A stretch of 64,000 nucleotides of DNA from Rossellomorea vietnamensis (GTDB lineage: Bacteria > Bacillota > Bacilli > Bacillales > Bacillaceae_B): assembly GCF_008180615.1 (NCBI RefSeq), contig NZ_VTEH01000004.1, forward strand, positions 210,329 through 274,328, written 5' to 3'. Position 1 is the stretch's first letter. Each line of letters starts with the position of its first letter. Below, one piece after another: positions 19,054 to 29,425 of the stretch. A model generated the notes under the pieces. The model did not search any database and was not told where the DNA came from. It saw only the letters and a program-made list of their open reading frames with translations. Position numbers and translations under genes: made by a program.

Positions 19054-19237
19054 AAGCGGAAATTTTCCGGTTAAACTGCGGTATTAAAGTCTATGTGGGG
19101 TATATAAGCGGAGTTTTTCCGCTTAAGCACCGCGAAATGTATAATTTTCTCACCTTTTCAAGAATTAAGCGGAATTTCTCCGCTTAATTCTGCAATTTGT
19201 TGTGCTTTTTCTTAAATAAGCGGAATTTCTTCCCTTA
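19054..19237. repeat. Four phased palindromic repeats, core AAGCGG-N7-CCGCTT
   Basis: Copies begin at 19054, 19106, 19167 and 19218 (spacing 52, 61 and 51 bp). Each has two 6-bp arms around an AT-rich centre such as AAATTT; copies 2 and 3 have perfect arms, 1 and 4 are degraded on the right. They occupy the convergent gap between yvlD and the amidase gene. Confidence 0.85.
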
Positions 19238-19316
19238 TTTCGTCAGTGAGAATAAATGGCTGGAGAAAAGTGAGCCTTTTAAGCTGAGTCGGTGAAAAAG
19301 GCTTCGAGCCGCAGAA

Positions 19317-19346
19317 AAACCACCAATACTCACTGGTGGTTTTGAT
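19317..19346 (-). terminator. Terminator of the amidase gene
   Basis: AAAACCACCA pairs with TGGTGGTTTT; on the minus strand it ends in TTTTT. Confidence 0.75.
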
Positions 19347-19409
19347 TTGTTACCTTTATTGGTTTCCTCACCGGATAATGCATGCCTTCCGGGGCAGTCA
19401 TGGGACTGC

Positions 19410-20075
19410 TCAACCTCTAGATATAAATCCATCAAAGCCGGCGCCTTTTAACCTGCGGAGCAAAGCTTCGGCGTTTTCCTTTTTTGAAAAAGCCCCGGCC
19501 TGAACCTTATACAGACTGCTCTCTTTTTTAGAGAGCTTATAGTGCTCAGCTAATGCGAGTGCGACCGCCTGTCCACAAACTTTGCGGTATAAAGGTGTCT
19601 TGAGAAGAGCCGCCTCTTTTGGGTTGGTCATAAATCCGCATTCCACGAGAACGGCGGTCATCTTTGTTTCCCGGAGAACATGGAAATCTGCCGCCTTAAC
19701 TCCTCTGCTTGCAAGTCCTGTCCTGGCTGCCAGCTTTTTCTGGATGATGGCTGCCAGACTCAGCGCTGCAGCCGGTTTCGTTTGGTGTACATATGTTTCC
19801 ACCCCATGTGCCTCGTTCCAGGCGCTGCCAAAAGCATTGGCATGGATGGAGATGAACACATCAGCTTTGATTTTGTTCGCCAGACCGGTTCTCCTCATTA
19901 AACTCACATCCTCCTTGTCCGAATGGGTGAAATACACTTCTGTTTTTTCATAAGAAAGGAGTGTCTCTTTTGCCGCCAAAGCTGCCTCCCTGTTGAATTC
20001 ATACTCCCTCATTCCAGATGGGCTCCGCTTTCCTGGTGTGCTGTAACCGTGTCCTGCATCAATTATGATTTTCAA
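19410..20075 (-). CDS. N-acetylmuramoyl-L-alanine amidase with SPOR domain
   Basis: Hydrolyses the bond between N-acetylmuramic acid and the stem peptide. The zinc site of Amidase_3 is visible: His in IDAGHGY, His in SIHANAFG and the catalytic Glu in VLVECGFMTNPKE; a metal Glu lies in MREYEFN. A C-terminal SPOR repeat (YKVQAGAFSKKENAEALL, about 185-220) should bind denuded glycan. There is no signal peptide, as in B. subtilis CwlC, a mother-cell lysis amidase, so a similar late-sporulation role is plausible. The likely start is TTG at 20075, five bases after AGAGGTGG; GTG at 20084 overlaps that site. Confidence 0.85.
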   Translation of the reverse strand: MKIIIDAGHGYSTPGKRSPSGMREYEFNREAALAAKETLLSYEKTEVYFTHSDKEDVSLMRRTGLANKIKADVFISIHANAFGSAWNEAHGVETYVHQTKPAAALSLAAIIQKKLAARTGLASRGVKAADFHVLRETKMTAVLVECGFMTNPKEAALLKTPLYRKVCGQAVALALAEHYKLSKKESSLYKVQAGAFSKKENAEALLRRLKGAGFDGFISRG

Positions 20076-20328
20076 TTTTTCCACCTCTTTTCTTTATTTT
20101 CAATCTCTATATAGGAGTTCAGGCCGGTATGAGACACCTGCTCCTTAAAAAGAAGGTCTGCCAAGGTGGTAGTGCGCCGTTGAAAAGTGCTAAAATGGGT
20201 TAGAATAATTTTTTTGCGGCTGCGCCTTCGGAAAGTTGATGGAAGTAACCGCAGCTGGTAAAAATAAATCTGAGGGAAAACGTTCGATACATATAAACGT
20301 TTGAGGATTAAAAAAGGAGGACTTCTTT

Positions 20329-21264
20329 TTGGCAAAAGTACGCGCAAAAGATATTGTTGAGAAGTTTAATCTTGAATTGGTAAGCGGTGAGGAAGGCCTT
20401 CACCGCCCAATCGTCACGACCGATATCTCGCGGCCGGGATTGGAAATGGCCGGTTATTTCGATTATTATCCAGCAGAGAGAATACAGCTTCTTGGTAAAA
20501 CCGAATTGAGCTTTCTTGAAAAACTGGATGATACACAACGGAAATCTAGAATGGATCAGTTGTGCACGGATATTACACCCGGCATCATTATAAGCCGTGA
20601 CATGGAAATTCCTCTTGAACTTATTGAAGCATCCAACCGGATGGACGTGCCAGTCATGAGAACCCCGTTAAAGACTACAGGGTTTTCCAGCAGGCTGACA
20701 AACTATCTTGAAAGCAAGTTAGCGCCTACTACTGCCATCCACGGCGTCCTTGTTGATATTTATGGCGTCGGTGTCATGATCACAGGAAAAAGCGGTGTCG
20801 GTAAAAGTGAGACTGCGCTTGAACTTGTTAAAAGAGGCCACCGCCTTGTTGCTGATGACTGCGTGGAAATTCGCCAAGAGGATACGGATACACTTGTCGG
20901 AAGTTCCCCGGAGCTGATCGAACATCTGCTGGAGATCCGCGGCCTCGGCATCATCAATGTCATGACGCTGTTTGGAGCAGGAGCAGTCCGCAGCTACAAG
21001 AGGATCACTCTTTGCATCAACCTTGAGCTATGGGATAAAACGAAGCAGTATGACAGACTTGGCTTGGAAGAAGAAAAGATGCGGATCATTGATACCGATA
21101 TCACGAAATTGACAGTTCCTGTCCGTCCCGGGCGAAATCTTGCTGTCATCATTGAAGTGGCAGCCATGAACTTCCGCCTGAAAAGAATGGGAGTCAATGC
21201 CGCTGAACAATTCACGAACCGCCTGAGTGACGTCATCGAAGACGGAGACCAGGAAGATTTCTAA
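20329..21264 (+). CDS. hprK: HPr kinase/phosphorylase
   Basis: Phosphorylates HPr and Crh on Ser46 in response to glycolytic intermediates, and reverses this when phosphate is high; it is the sensor for CcpA-mediated carbon catabolite repression. Length 311 is typical. The Walker A loop GKSGVGKSE is at about 153-161 and the HprK signature [11 protein letters not shown] follows. The start is TTG at 20329, eight bases after AAAGGAGG. Its substrate gene crh is 18 kb downstream. lgt follows after a palindromic repeat. Confidence 0.97.
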   Translation: MAKVRAKDIVEKFNLELVSGEEGLHRPIVTTDISRPGLEMAGYFDYYPAERIQLLGKTELSFLEKLDDTQRKSRMDQLCTDITPGIIISRDMEIPLELIEASNRMDVPVMRTPLKTTGFSSRLTNYLESKLAPTTAIHGVLVDIYGVGVMITGKSGVGKSETALELVKRGHRLVADDCVEIRQEDTDTLVGSSPELIEHLLEIRGLGIINVMTLFGAGAVRSYKRITLCINLELWDKTKQYDRLGLEEEKMRIIDTDITKLTVPVRPGRNLAVIIEVAAMNFRLKRMGVNAAEQFTNRLSDVIEDGDQEDF

Positions 21265-21269
21265 AAATG

Positions 21270-21370
21270 GCTTTACTCCTTTAAAGTGCTGAAAGGGACA
21301 GTCCCTTTCAATGCAGTAACGCGTTGCAGTGTCGAAAGGGACTGTCCCTTTTAGTGAGACAGCGCGTTAC
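21270..21370. repeat. Dispersed palindromic repeat between hprK and lgt
   Basis: Two inverted blocks, GAAAGGGACAGTCCCTTTC and GAAAGGGACTGTCCCTTTT, flank a GCGTT-containing centre; TTTAAAG and ACGCGTTAC arms lie outside and between. About 100 bp. Confidence 0.85.
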
Positions 21371-21426
21371 TGGCCTTCAGGAGCATTAAGTAATGATTTG
21401 ATATGTAGAATGGGAGTGTTTAAGGT

Positions 21427-22248
21427 ATGGAGTCTACGATTACACCGATTAACCCGGTTGCGTTAGATCTTGGTCCGATTCAGGTTCATTGGTACGGGCT
21501 GATCATCGGGCTGGGCATTGCATTGGCATTATATTTCGCAGTTAAGGAAAGCGACCGGATGGGATTTCCGAAAGATACATTCATCGATTTGATTGTGTGG
21601 GCGATTCCGATTGCGATTGTTTGTGCCCGTCTTTACTATGTCGCCTTTGAATGGGAGCACTATTCCCAAAATCCGGGTGATATCTTTAAGATTTGGAACG
21701 GCGGGATAGCCATCCACGGAGCCTTGATTGGTTCAGTGGCGACCGCTTACTTTTTTGCACGGGCTAAAGGATTGTCCTTCTGGAAGCTGGCTGATATTGC
21801 AGCACCAAGCATCATCCTTGGCCAGGCTATCGGCCGCTGGGGGAACTTCATGAATCAGGAAGCCCACGGCAGGGAAGTCAGCCGCCAATTTCTTGAAAAC
21901 CTGATGCTGCCTGACTTTATCGTGAATCAAATGTATATTAACGGTGCGTACTATCACCCTACTTTTTTATATGAGTCGCTCTGGAATATTGCCGGATTCA
22001 TTCTGCTGCTGGTCATCCGCAGGAAATTGAATCTCAGAGTCGGGGAACTCTTCCTGTCTTATGTTATTTGGTATTCAATCGGCCGTTTCTTTATTGAGGG
22101 AATGCGTACGGACAGCTTGATGCTGACGGAAATGCTCCGGATCGCCCAAGTGATTTCCATTGTATTAATTTTGCTTGCGGTAGGCTTATGGATTTTCAGA
22201 AGAATGAAAGGTTATGCTGCCAAGCCTTATAATGACGTGGAAGCCTAG
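21427..22248 (+). CDS. lgt: Prolipoprotein diacylglyceryl transferase
   Basis: Transfers diacylglycerol from phosphatidylglycerol to the lipobox cysteine of prelipoproteins in the cytoplasmic membrane. The 273-residue protein has about seven membrane segments and the Lgt signature [13 protein letters not shown] (about 138-150), plus the essential HGALIG and [11 protein letters not shown] blocks. ATG 21427 has a GGGAGTG upstream. In the hprK-lgt-yvoD-ppaX-yvoF order of B. subtilis; a palindromic repeat now separates hprK from it. Confidence 0.97.
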   Translation: MESTITPINPVALDLGPIQVHWYGLIIGLGIALALYFAVKESDRMGFPKDTFIDLIVWAIPIAIVCARLYYVAFEWEHYSQNPGDIFKIWNGGIAIHGALIGSVATAYFFARAKGLSFWKLADIAAPSIILGQAIGRWGNFMNQEAHGREVSRQFLENLMLPDFIVNQMYINGAYYHPTFLYESLWNIAGFILLLVIRRKLNLRVGELFLSYVIWYSIGRFFIEGMRTDSLMLTEMLRIAQVISIVLILLAVGLWIFRRMKGYAAKPYNDVEA

Positions 22249-22330
22249 AGAAATTTAACAAGAGCTGTTTTTTATTCAGCATGTCACCAGACAAACTTGA
22301 TGAAAAACAGTTGTAAGGGGAGTAAGGAGA

Positions 22331-23278
22331 ATGCTTGGAACATCTGTAAAAAATGGTTGGATCGCCGGTTTGAAGACGACCTGGTCACTGGGGAAAGTCA
22401 TTTTTCCCATCACCATGATTGTCGTGCTGCTACAGCATACACCGATTTTACCGTGGATCATCGATAAGATTTCTCCATTCATGCGATTGTTCGGCCTTTC
22501 CGGGGATGCGGCGATTCCGCTCGTTCTCGGAAACTTCCTGAACCTTTATGCAGCCATTGGAGGTATCCTTTCCCTGGACCTCACCGTAAAAGAGGTATTC
22601 ATCGTCGCAGTGATGCTCAGCTTCTCTCATAATCTGCTGATTGAATCGACGGTCGCTGCTAAAGTAGGAGTGAAAATCTGGATTATTGTCTTGGTCAGAC
22701 TCGGGCTGGCCATCATTTCAGCCATTGTGATCAACTTGGTCTGGAATGGAGGCGGGGAGTTGGCTCAGTATGGTATGGTTCCTCCACAGGGAGCTGATCC
22801 GGAAAACTGGGGTGAAATCCTCCTTCTCGCTTTTGAAAAAGCAGGGTATGGAATCCTGCAGCTGGCTCTGATTGTCATTCCGCTGATGATCGCTCTTCAG
22901 ATTATGAAAGATAAGAAATGGCTGGCGGCCTTCTCGAAGTGGATGTCGCCGTTCACCAGAGCCATGGGAATGAATGAAAACACATCAACCACACTGGCAG
23001 CCGGATTGCTGATCGGCCTTGCGTACGGAGCAGGGGTCATGATCCAGGCGGTGGAAGAGGATGGAGTAAGCAAGAAAGACGTCACCATTGCGTTTATCTT
23101 CCTTGTTGCCTGCCATGCGGTGGTGGAAGACACTCTCATCTTCATCCCGCTCGGCATCCCTGTGCTGCCGCTTTTGATCATCAGGGTGGTGACCGCCATT
23201 CTGCTGACACTCGCCGTCGCCTATATTTGGAGACGAGTCGAAGTAACTAAAGCCAAAGGAAAGGAAGCAACTCTATGA
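22331..23278 (+). CDS. yvoD: Nucleoside-recognition (Gate) domain membrane protein YvoD
   Basis: A 315-residue polytopic membrane protein with about eight hydrophobic segments and two Gate-like halves similar to spore maturation proteins SpmA/SpmB ([38 protein letters not shown]). The transported compound, if any, is unknown. ATG 22331 follows GTAAGGAG. Its last codons overlap ppaX by 4 bp (ATGA), so translation is probably coupled. Confidence 0.85.
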   Translation: MLGTSVKNGWIAGLKTTWSLGKVIFPITMIVVLLQHTPILPWIIDKISPFMRLFGLSGDAAIPLVLGNFLNLYAAIGGILSLDLTVKEVFIVAVMLSFSHNLLIESTVAAKVGVKIWIIVLVRLGLAIISAIVINLVWNGGGELAQYGMVPPQGADPENWGEILLLAFEKAGYGILQLALIVIPLMIALQIMKDKKWLAAFSKWMSPFTRAMGMNENTSTTLAAGLLIGLAYGAGVMIQAVEEDGVSKKDVTIAFIFLVACHAVVEDTLIFIPLGIPVLPLLIIRVVTAILLTLAVAYIWRRVEVTKAKGKEATL

Positions 23279-23928
23279 GCAAAAAAATCACAACAGTACT
23301 ATTTGATCTGGATGGAACGTTGATCAATACAAATGAATTGATCATTTCTTCTTTCTTGCATACCATGAACACCTATTTCCCTGACCAGTACAAACGGGAG
23401 GATGTCCTGCAATTCATGGGTCCTCCGCTCGAAGAATCTTTTATAAAAGTGAATCCGGATGCGGTTGAGGATATGGTCAAAACCTACAGAGCCTATAATC
23501 TCGAAAAACATGACTCTCTGGTGACAGAATTCGAAGGCGTTTTTGAAACGGTTCAAACATTAAGCCAAAACGGTTACAAGCTGGCGATCGTTTCAACCAA
23601 GATCCGCGATGTGGTTATAAAAGGCTTAAAGCTCACCAATCTGGATCAGTTCTTTGATGTCATCATCACGCTCGACGAGGTAGAAAACGCTAAGCCCGAT
23701 CCGGAACCGGTACAAAAAGCATTATCAGCCCTTGATTCAATGCCGGAAGAATCGATCATGGTTGGAGATAACCATCATGATGTCCTTGCCGGGAAAAATG
23801 CCGGTACACTGTCTGCAGGGGTTGCCTGGAGTGCGAAGGGTCGGGAGTACCTGGATCAGTATGAGCCTGATTTCATGCTGGAAACGATGGCTGATCTTTT
23901 AGATGTAGTCGGGCTTGAAAAACGATGA
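23275..23928 (+). CDS. ppaX: Pyrophosphatase PpaX
   Basis: A haloacid dehalogenase-superfamily enzyme that hydrolyses the pyrophosphate released when HprK dephosphorylates P-Ser-HPr. HAD motif I is [10 protein letters not shown] (Asp11 and Asp13), motif II is around IVSTKIRD, Lys is in NAKPDPEP, and motif IV is [16 protein letters not shown]. Length 217 matches B. subtilis PpaX (216). Start ATG 23275 overlaps the yvoD stop, and its stop overlaps yvoF. Confidence 0.93.
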   Translation: MSKKITTVLFDLDGTLINTNELIISSFLHTMNTYFPDQYKREDVLQFMGPPLEESFIKVNPDAVEDMVKTYRAYNLEKHDSLVTEFEGVFETVQTLSQNGYKLAIVSTKIRDVVIKGLKLTNLDQFFDVIITLDEVENAKPDPEPVQKALSALDSMPEESIMVGDNHHDVLAGKNAGTLSAGVAWSAKGREYLDQYEPDFMLETMADLLDVVGLEKR

Positions 23929-24458
23929 GACGGACGACCCGTTATCGAGTTGACGGGGCTAATTCTCTCTGGCATGTGTATAAGACGGTTCCATTTGTAA
24001 AGGTGGTCAAGAACTTCGCTGTCATTCAGCTGGCAAGATACACGCCTTTCTTGGGCATGAAAAACTGGATGTATAAAAATTTCCTGCGGATGGAAATCGG
24101 CAAAGAAACATCATTCGCACTCATGGTCATGCTCGACGTCATGTTTCCTGAAAAAATATCCGTCGGGCGCAACACCGTAATCGGATACAATACCACCATT
24201 CTTGCTCATGAATACTTGATAAAAGAGTACCGTCTCGGTGATGTGGAAATCGGCAGTGAAGTCATGATCGGTGCCAACACCACGATTCTTCCTGGTATAA
24301 AGATCGGCGACGGGGCCATTGTATCTGCGGGTACCCTTGTCCATAAAGATGTTCCGGCGGGCGCTTTTGTCGGCGGCAATCCTATGAAGGTTATTTACAC
24401 AAAAGAAGAACTTGCGGACCGATGGAAAGATGACGAAATATACGGAAGCAATCAATGA
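23925..24458 (+). CDS. yvoF: Left-handed beta-helix acyltransferase YvoF
   Basis: A 177-residue acetyltransferase of the hexapeptide-repeat family. The isoleucine-rich repeats run from about 75 to 155 ([52 protein letters not shown]) and end in the typical [16 protein letters not shown]. Acceptor unknown; cell-wall or sugar acetylation are common for such proteins. ATGA overlap with ppaX. Last gene of the hprK-type operon, followed by a strong terminator. Confidence 0.88.
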   Translation: MRRTTRYRVDGANSLWHVYKTVPFVKVVKNFAVIQLARYTPFLGMKNWMYKNFLRMEIGKETSFALMVMLDVMFPEKISVGRNTVIGYNTTILAHEYLIKEYRLGDVEIGSEVMIGANTTILPGIKIGDGAIVSAGTLVHKDVPAGAFVGGNPMKVIYTKEELADRWKDDEIYGSNQ

Positions 24459-24460
24459 GA

Positions 24461-24495
24461 TAAACCCCCTTGGCTTTTGCCCTGGGGGTTTATTT
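24461..24495 (+). terminator. Terminator after yvoF
   Basis: TAAACCCCC pairs with GGGGGTTTA around a 12-nt loop, then TTTG. Confidence 0.85.
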
Positions 24496-24549
24496 GTGGT
24501 TTATGAGATTGCTTAACAATTATATCTCCACGTCCGGCTGATCTGTAAC

Positions 24550-24645
24550 CGCTTGAACGGACTCTGCCCTTGAGGCTGAATAATCTCTGGAGAAAAAAAG
24601 GAGGAGACCGCCTCTTCTGAGAAACCTCCGCCTGCGCTGTTTCTA
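24550..24645. repeat. Degenerate copy of the 126-bp palindromic repeat family
   Basis: GCCCTTGAGGCTGAATAAT, then AAAAGGAGGAGACCGCCTCT, then GCCTGCGCTG line up with the blocks of the repeats at 38158-38408, with many changes. No gene is seen between 24500 and 25026. Confidence 0.4.
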
Positions 24646-24695
24646 GTAAACAACCGTAAGTTGTACATTTTTAGACGCTAAAAAAAGTTTGAACA

Positions 24696-24886
24696 ATAAG
24701 GGGAGAAATTCCTCTTATTTAGAAAAAAGCATTAAAACCACACACGAATAGAGGGAGAAATTACCGCTATTTACTTAAATAACGAGAAAATGGCTCACTT
24801 TTATTTGAATAAGGGGAAATTTTCCCCTTAAATACCCGCATTTGAGTTGGATTTTTACATTTAACGGGAAATTCTCCCCTTATTTT
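24696..24886. repeat. Phased palindromic repeats, core AAGGGG-AAATT-CCCCTT
   Basis: Copies begin at 24698, 24750, 24781 (weak), 24811 and 24863; spacings are 52, 31, 30 and 52 bp. The best copy (24811) has arms AAGGGG and CCCCTT around an AT-rich centre. Same layout as the array at 19054-19237 but with a different core. They sit in the convergent gap between yvoF and the small membrane-protein gene. Confidence 0.8.
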
Positions 24887-25026
24887 ATTGGAACTGGTTA
24901 CTCAATTAAGGATAAGCCCTTTAAAGGGTTACACTTCTAATGTAAACCCATTAGGCTTTTGCCCATAATATTTTTACTATAGAGGACTCTTCCACTTATC
25001 AGCCTGGTCTATTTTTCATAAAGCAA

Positions 25027-25269
25027 CTAAAACAGGGAAAGAACGAGAATAATAAAAATTGCTATACTTACGGTGAATATAATGAGGCTGGTGATTTTTC
25101 TACCTGCCTGGTGTGCTTCAAGCCCTCTAATGATAGTCATTAAAATAAAGGCCGACAACATGACTTCACCAGAATAAACCATTTCAGTTAATCCAACTAG
25201 TAACAGATATATCAATAATGAGATAGCAACTAATAGACCAATATTACTTAGAGTGATAAGTTTTTTCAT
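25027..25269 (-). CDS. Small membrane protein of unknown function
   Basis: An 80-residue protein with three hydrophobic segments (about 5-25, 30-48, 58-78). The start is the ATG at 25269, preceded by GTGGAGG; the longer frame to 25287 begins before that site. I do not recognise the family. It lies alone on the minus strand between the phased repeats and the his operon. Confidence 0.55.
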   Translation of the reverse strand: MKKLITLSNIGLLVAISLLIYLLLVGLTEMVYSGEVMLSAFILMTIIRGLEAHQAGRKITSLIIFTVSIAIFIILVLSLF

Positions 25270-25615
25270 ATTTTCCTCCACAGACATTTGAATTCATACT
25301 CATTGTAATGGAATGTTTAAAACTTTTAAACTATTCTTTCTAGTATCCAAGGGTGATTGTAACTAGAACGGAAATCATCAAACTAGTCAAAAGCAATAAA
25401 CTTTTCTTCGCAACCCACAAATTCCTTTCCCTTATTAAGCACAAACTATCCAAAGAAGTTTTTCGGTTGACGGAACATGGGGAAGGCGTTACACTACATA
25501 TAACTTTAACTTATTAGCACATTAGCGAACTAAAGGATTTTAAATATTTTCAATAAAATGATTGCAGTGGGATAATGAATAGATACAGTAAAAATTCAGA
25601 TAAAAGGTGGTTGTC
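25270..25615. promoter_or_regulatory. Upstream region of the his operon, putative promoter near 25548-25576
   Basis: TGGGATAAT (25568-25576) is an extended -10 for the his operon, with only a weak -35 (TTTCAA near 25548). I looked for a T-box leader (the GGGTGG...ACCGCG block and a terminator) and found none, so histidine control is not evident from the sequence. Nothing else stands out. Confidence 0.4.
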
Positions 25616-26803
25616 ATGTCAAAGCTGTTTATGTTTGAAAAACCGTTGGGGATGAGAGATACATTCCCGAATCTCTATCAAGCGAAAGCATCATTGAAAA
25701 CGAAGATGGAAGAAACAATGAAAGCCTGGGGCTATCAGTTTATTGAAACTCCTACTCTTGAGTATTTTGAAACTGTTGGCGAGGCATCGGCCATCCTGGA
25801 CAGGCAGCTATTCAAGCTATTGGATCAGCAGGGCCACACTCTTGTGCTGCGTCCCGATATGACAGCTCCGATTGCGAGGGTGGCTGCTTCTAAGCTTCTG
25901 CAGAACAAGCAGCCATTGAGGCTTGCGTACTGTGCGAATGTCTTCCGCGCTCAGCAGAGAGAAGGCGGACGTCCCGCAGAATTCGAGCAGTTCGGAATTG
26001 AATGCATCGGAGATGAAACCATTTCTGCGGATGGTGAAGTGATTTCCTTGATGATTTCTTCGCTGAAAACAGCCGGTCTGAAGAATTTCACCATTTCCAT
26101 CGGACATATCGGGTTTGTCAGAGAACTTTTTAAAGAGATTTTAGGAACAGAAGAACGGGCCAATACATTGAGCCGTTTCCTCTATGAAAAAAATTATGTC
26201 GGATTCCGAGAACATGTCAATCAGTTGTCTCTTTCTTCGATTGATAAGCAGCGCCTGCTTTCTTTTTTGAAGATAAGAGGAGGGAAAGACGTGCTGCAGG
26301 AGGCATATCCTTTGATGGAGGGCCAGGCTGGCAGGGAAGCGATCGGGCAGCTGGAAGAATTGTCGGCGCTTCTTGAAGATTACGGCTTGGCTGAGTTTGT
26401 AAAGTTTGACCTCAGTCTTGTCAGCCATATGAGCTACTATTCAGGGATACTGTTTGAAACGTACGCCGAGAATGTCGGTTTTCCGATAGGGAACGGCGGA
26501 CGATACAATAAATTGATGGAAAAGTTCGGCAAGGAATCAGGTGCGACAGGATTTGCCCTTAAGCTGGATCATATTTTGGAAGGCTTGGGGTTTCCGGAAA
26601 GTCCTGTCACCGACCATTGCGTGCTCTTCAGTAGAGAACGAAGAGGCGAAGCGATTTCCTTTGCACAGGAATTGAGGAGCCAGGGGAAAAGTGTCGTGCT
26701 TCAGGATTGGAAAGGGATCACGGATGTTGACGAGTTTTCTAAGGAATTCACAGAGGTGAGTTATTTTATCGGAAAGAATGGCAAAGGCGGTGAAGAACAA
26801 TGA
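25616..26803 (+). CDS. hisZ: ATP phosphoribosyltransferase regulatory subunit HisZ
   Basis: A histidyl-tRNA synthetase paralogue without aminoacylation activity that forms the active octamer with short-form HisG. Class II synthetase motifs are visible: motif 2 in [20 protein letters not shown] and motif 3-like [15 protein letters not shown]; 395 residues. The start is ATG 25616, a few bases after AAAGGTGG; GTG 25607 overlaps that ribosome site. First gene of the his operon; ATGA overlap with hisG. Confidence 0.93.
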   Translation: MSKLFMFEKPLGMRDTFPNLYQAKASLKTKMEETMKAWGYQFIETPTLEYFETVGEASAILDRQLFKLLDQQGHTLVLRPDMTAPIARVAASKLLQNKQPLRLAYCANVFRAQQREGGRPAEFEQFGIECIGDETISADGEVISLMISSLKTAGLKNFTISIGHIGFVRELFKEILGTEERANTLSRFLYEKNYVGFREHVNQLSLSSIDKQRLLSFLKIRGGKDVLQEAYPLMEGQAGREAIGQLEELSALLEDYGLAEFVKFDLSLVSHMSYYSGILFETYAENVGFPIGNGGRYNKLMEKFGKESGATGFALKLDHILEGLGFPESPVTDHCVLFSRERRGEAISFAQELRSQGKSVVLQDWKGITDVDEFSKEFTEVSYFIGKNGKGGEEQ

Positions 26804-27435
26804 CAGACTTAACGATTGCGATGCCGAAGGGGCGGATTTTTGACGAAGCACTGGAACTGATGAGGCGTGCAGGATTTAATCTTCCTCCTGAATTCGATGA
26901 TTCCCGTAAATTGATCATCGAGGTTCCTGAAGAAAAGCTGACATTCATCCTCGCCAAACCAATGGACGTTCCTACCTATGTGGAGCATGGGGTAGCTGAT
27001 CTTGGCATTGCCGGGAAGGATGTCATGCTTGAGGAAGAGAGAGACGTTTATGAGCTTCTCGATTTAAAAATTTCTGCATGCTATCTGGCGGTTGCCGGGC
27101 TGCCCGGAACGAAAATGAATGAGGTGGCACCGAAAATCGCGACAAAATATCCAGCTATAGCATCAGGGTATTTCCGTGAACAGGGTGAGCAGGTTGAAAT
27201 CATAAAGCTGAACGGTTCCATCGAACTTGCGCCAATGATCGGGCTGGCGGACAGGATCGTTGATATTGTTTCCACTGGCAGGACCTTGAAGGAAAACGGG
27301 CTGGTCGAGTATGAAAAGATTGTAGGTATTACCTCCAGGCTGATTGTGAACCCGGTGAGTTATCGGATGAAGGATGAACGAATCGATGAACTGGCAGAGA
27401 GATTAAGAGAAGTCGTCAGCAGCATCAGCGTGTAA
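26800..27435 (+). CDS. hisG: ATP phosphoribosyltransferase, short form
   Basis: First committed step of histidine synthesis, joining ATP and PRPP. At 211 residues it is the short form lacking the C-terminal regulatory domain, consistent with hisZ just upstream. Recognisable blocks are [25 protein letters not shown] and [18 protein letters not shown] (the PRPP loop). Start overlaps hisZ by 4 bp. Confidence 0.97.
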   Translation: MTDLTIAMPKGRIFDEALELMRRAGFNLPPEFDDSRKLIIEVPEEKLTFILAKPMDVPTYVEHGVADLGIAGKDVMLEEERDVYELLDLKISACYLAVAGLPGTKMNEVAPKIATKYPAIASGYFREQGEQVEIIKLNGSIELAPMIGLADRIVDIVSTGRTLKENGLVEYEKIVGITSRLIVNPVSYRMKDERIDELAERLREVVSSISV

Positions 27436-27450
27436 AAGGAGGGGATTTCC

Positions 27451-28719
27451 ATGAAGATTATAAAGGCAGAAGGAAACTTATCGATTAAGCGCTCAATCGA
27501 CAGCGGCACAGAAGAACAGCGGAAAACGGTTCAGGAAATTTTGCGGGAAGTGAAATCGCTAGGCGACAATGCGCTCTTAAATTACACCGAAAAATTTGAC
27601 CGGGTAAGGCTGAAAAATTTGCGTGTTTCTGCAGAAGAAATCAATGCGGCGGTAGAAGAAGTTGGGCCTGAAATGATGGAAATTATTGAAGAGGCAGCCC
27701 AAAATATTTCGAGCTTTCATGGGATGCAGCGGAGAAATTCCTGGTTTGATACCGATGAGAATGGCACTCTTCTCGGGCAGAAAATCACCCCGCTGGATTC
27801 TGTAGGAGTTTACGTTCCGGGCGGCACAGCGGCTTATCCTTCCTCAGTATTGATGAATGTCCTGCCTGCCAAGGTTGCGGGTGTGGAACGGATTGTCATG
27901 GTGACTCCTCCAGGAAAAGACGGCCGGATCCCTTCAGCTGTACTGGCAGCAGCCAAAACAGCCGGAGTAACCGAGATCTGGAAGGTCGGCGGCGCCCAGG
28001 CGATCGGTGCCCTCGCTTATGGAACAGAGAGTGTGGAGCCTGTCGATAAAATCGTCGGGCCGGGAAATATCTATGTAGCTCTTGCCAAGCGTGAGGTTTT
28101 CGGCGATGTGGCCATTGATATGATTGCCGGTCCGAGTGAGATCGTCGTTCTGGCAGATGAGACGGCGCGAGCGGAAGAAGTTGCGGCGGATCTGCTATCG
28201 CAGGCAGAGCATGACACGAATGCCTCGGCTGTCCTGGTCACGGACTCAGAGCAGCTTGCGGAAGAAGTGTCGAAGAAGGTTGAAGAGCAATTGAGAGACC
28301 TGCCGCGTAAAGAAATTGCAGGAGAATCGATTGAGAGGTTCGGTGCGATTTATCTTGTTGAAGATATGCAAAAAGGCGTGGAAGTTGTCAACGACCTTGC
28401 ACCGGAGCATCTTGAAATCATGACGAGCGATCCGATGGAGACAATGGCGAAAATCCGCCATGCGGGGGCAATTTTCCTTGGAAGATATAGTTCTGAACCT
28501 GTCGGCGATTATTTCGCAGGACCGAATCATGTTCTTCCTACGAACGGGACGGCCCGATTCTCATCGCCATTAAACGTCGATGACTTCACAAAAAAGTCAT
28601 CGGTCATTTCATACAGCGAGAAAGCTTTACAAGACAACTACAGTAAAATCGCCAAACTGGCCCGCCTTGAAGGACTGGAAGCTCACGCGAGAGCGGTTGA
28701 AACGCGGTTCAAGAAATAA
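27451..28719 (+). CDS. hisD: Histidinol dehydrogenase
   Basis: Oxidises L-histidinol to L-histidine in two NAD-dependent steps using zinc. The signature [18 protein letters not shown] followed by [15 protein letters not shown] is intact, and [17 protein letters not shown] and GPNHVLPT are also present. Length 422 is normal. ATG 27451 follows AAAGGAGGGG. A palindromic repeat of about 90 bp separates it from hisB, the only sizeable gap in the operon. Confidence 0.97.
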   Translation: MKIIKAEGNLSIKRSIDSGTEEQRKTVQEILREVKSLGDNALLNYTEKFDRVRLKNLRVSAEEINAAVEEVGPEMMEIIEEAAQNISSFHGMQRRNSWFDTDENGTLLGQKITPLDSVGVYVPGGTAAYPSSVLMNVLPAKVAGVERIVMVTPPGKDGRIPSAVLAAAKTAGVTEIWKVGGAQAIGALAYGTESVEPVDKIVGPGNIYVALAKREVFGDVAIDMIAGPSEIVVLADETARAEEVAADLLSQAEHDTNASAVLVTDSEQLAEEVSKKVEEQLRDLPRKEIAGESIERFGAIYLVEDMQKGVEVVNDLAPEHLEIMTSDPMETMAKIRHAGAIFLGRYSSEPVGDYFAGPNHVLPTNGTARFSSPLNVDDFTKKSSVISYSEKALQDNYSKIAKLARLEGLEAHARAVETRFKK

Positions 28720-28724
28720 ATGAA

Positions 28725-28815
28725 GACTTTAACGCATTAACGCAGCGCAAGGGACAGTCCCTCTTCGTACGGTAACGCGTTAAAGCGCAAAAAGGGACTG
28801 TCCCTTTTAATACGG
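28725..28815. repeat. Dispersed palindromic repeat inside the his operon
   Basis: CAAGGGACAGTCCCTC and AAAAAGGGACTGTCCCTTTT in inverted order, with ACGCGTTAAAGCGC between and TTTAACGCATTAACGC outside. It lies between hisD and hisB and ends about 15 bp before the hisB start. Confidence 0.88.
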
Positions 28816-28831
28816 TGAAGGAGTGAAGAGC

Positions 28832-29425
28832 ATGGAGAACAGCAGGAGAGCGGAGCTGGTCCGCAAGACGAATGAGACCCAGATTGAACTTGATTTTACG
28901 ATAGATGGAACCGGAAGTGGAAAGATTGAGACAGGTGTGCCATTTATGTCGCACATGCTGGATCTGTTCACGAAGCACGGCCAGTTTGATCTTAATGTGA
29001 ATGCCAATGGAGATGTTGAAGTGGATGACCACCATACAACAGAGGATATCGGGATTTGCCTTGGGCAGGCGCTGCAGAAAGCCCTTGGAGACAAGAAAGG
29101 CATCAAGCGCTACGGAAATGCTTTTGTTCCCATGGATGAAGCGTTGGCACAGGTGGTCGTCGATTTGAGCAACAGGCCGCATCTTGAAATGCGCGCAGAA
29201 TTCCCAAGCCAGAAGGTAGGCACGTTTGACACGGAGCTGGTTCATGAGTTTTTATGGAAGCTTGCTTTGGAAGCCAGGATGAACCTCCATGTGATCGTCC
29301 ACTACGGCCACAATACACACCACATGATCGAAGCGGTGTTCAAGGCTTTGGGGCGCGCCCTGGATGAAGCGACAACCATTGATCCGAGAATTCAGGGAGT
29401 GCCATCTACGAAAGGAATGTTATAA
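28832..29425 (+). CDS. hisB: Imidazoleglycerol-phosphate dehydratase
   Basis: Converts imidazoleglycerol phosphate to imidazoleacetol phosphate, with two manganese ions held by histidine clusters. The motifs are [32 protein letters not shown] and [18 protein letters not shown]. The product is 197 residues from ATG 28832, eight bases after AAGGAG; GTG at 28823 overlaps that site. Monofunctional, as usual in Firmicutes. hisH begins directly after its stop codon. Confidence 0.97.
   Translation: MENSRRAELVRKTNETQIELDFTIDGTGSGKIETGVPFMSHMLDLFTKHGQFDLNVNANGDVEVDDHHTTEDIGICLGQALQKALGDKKGIKRYGNAFVPMDEALAQVVVDLSNRPHLEMRAEFPSQKVGTFDTELVHEFLWKLALEARMNLHVIVHYGHNTHHMIEAVFKALGRALDEATTIDPRIQGVPSTKGML

Noticed and set aside
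25270..25615. T-box riboswitch for the his operon
   Set aside because: No T-box consensus block, specifier hairpin or terminator/antiterminator pair could be seen.
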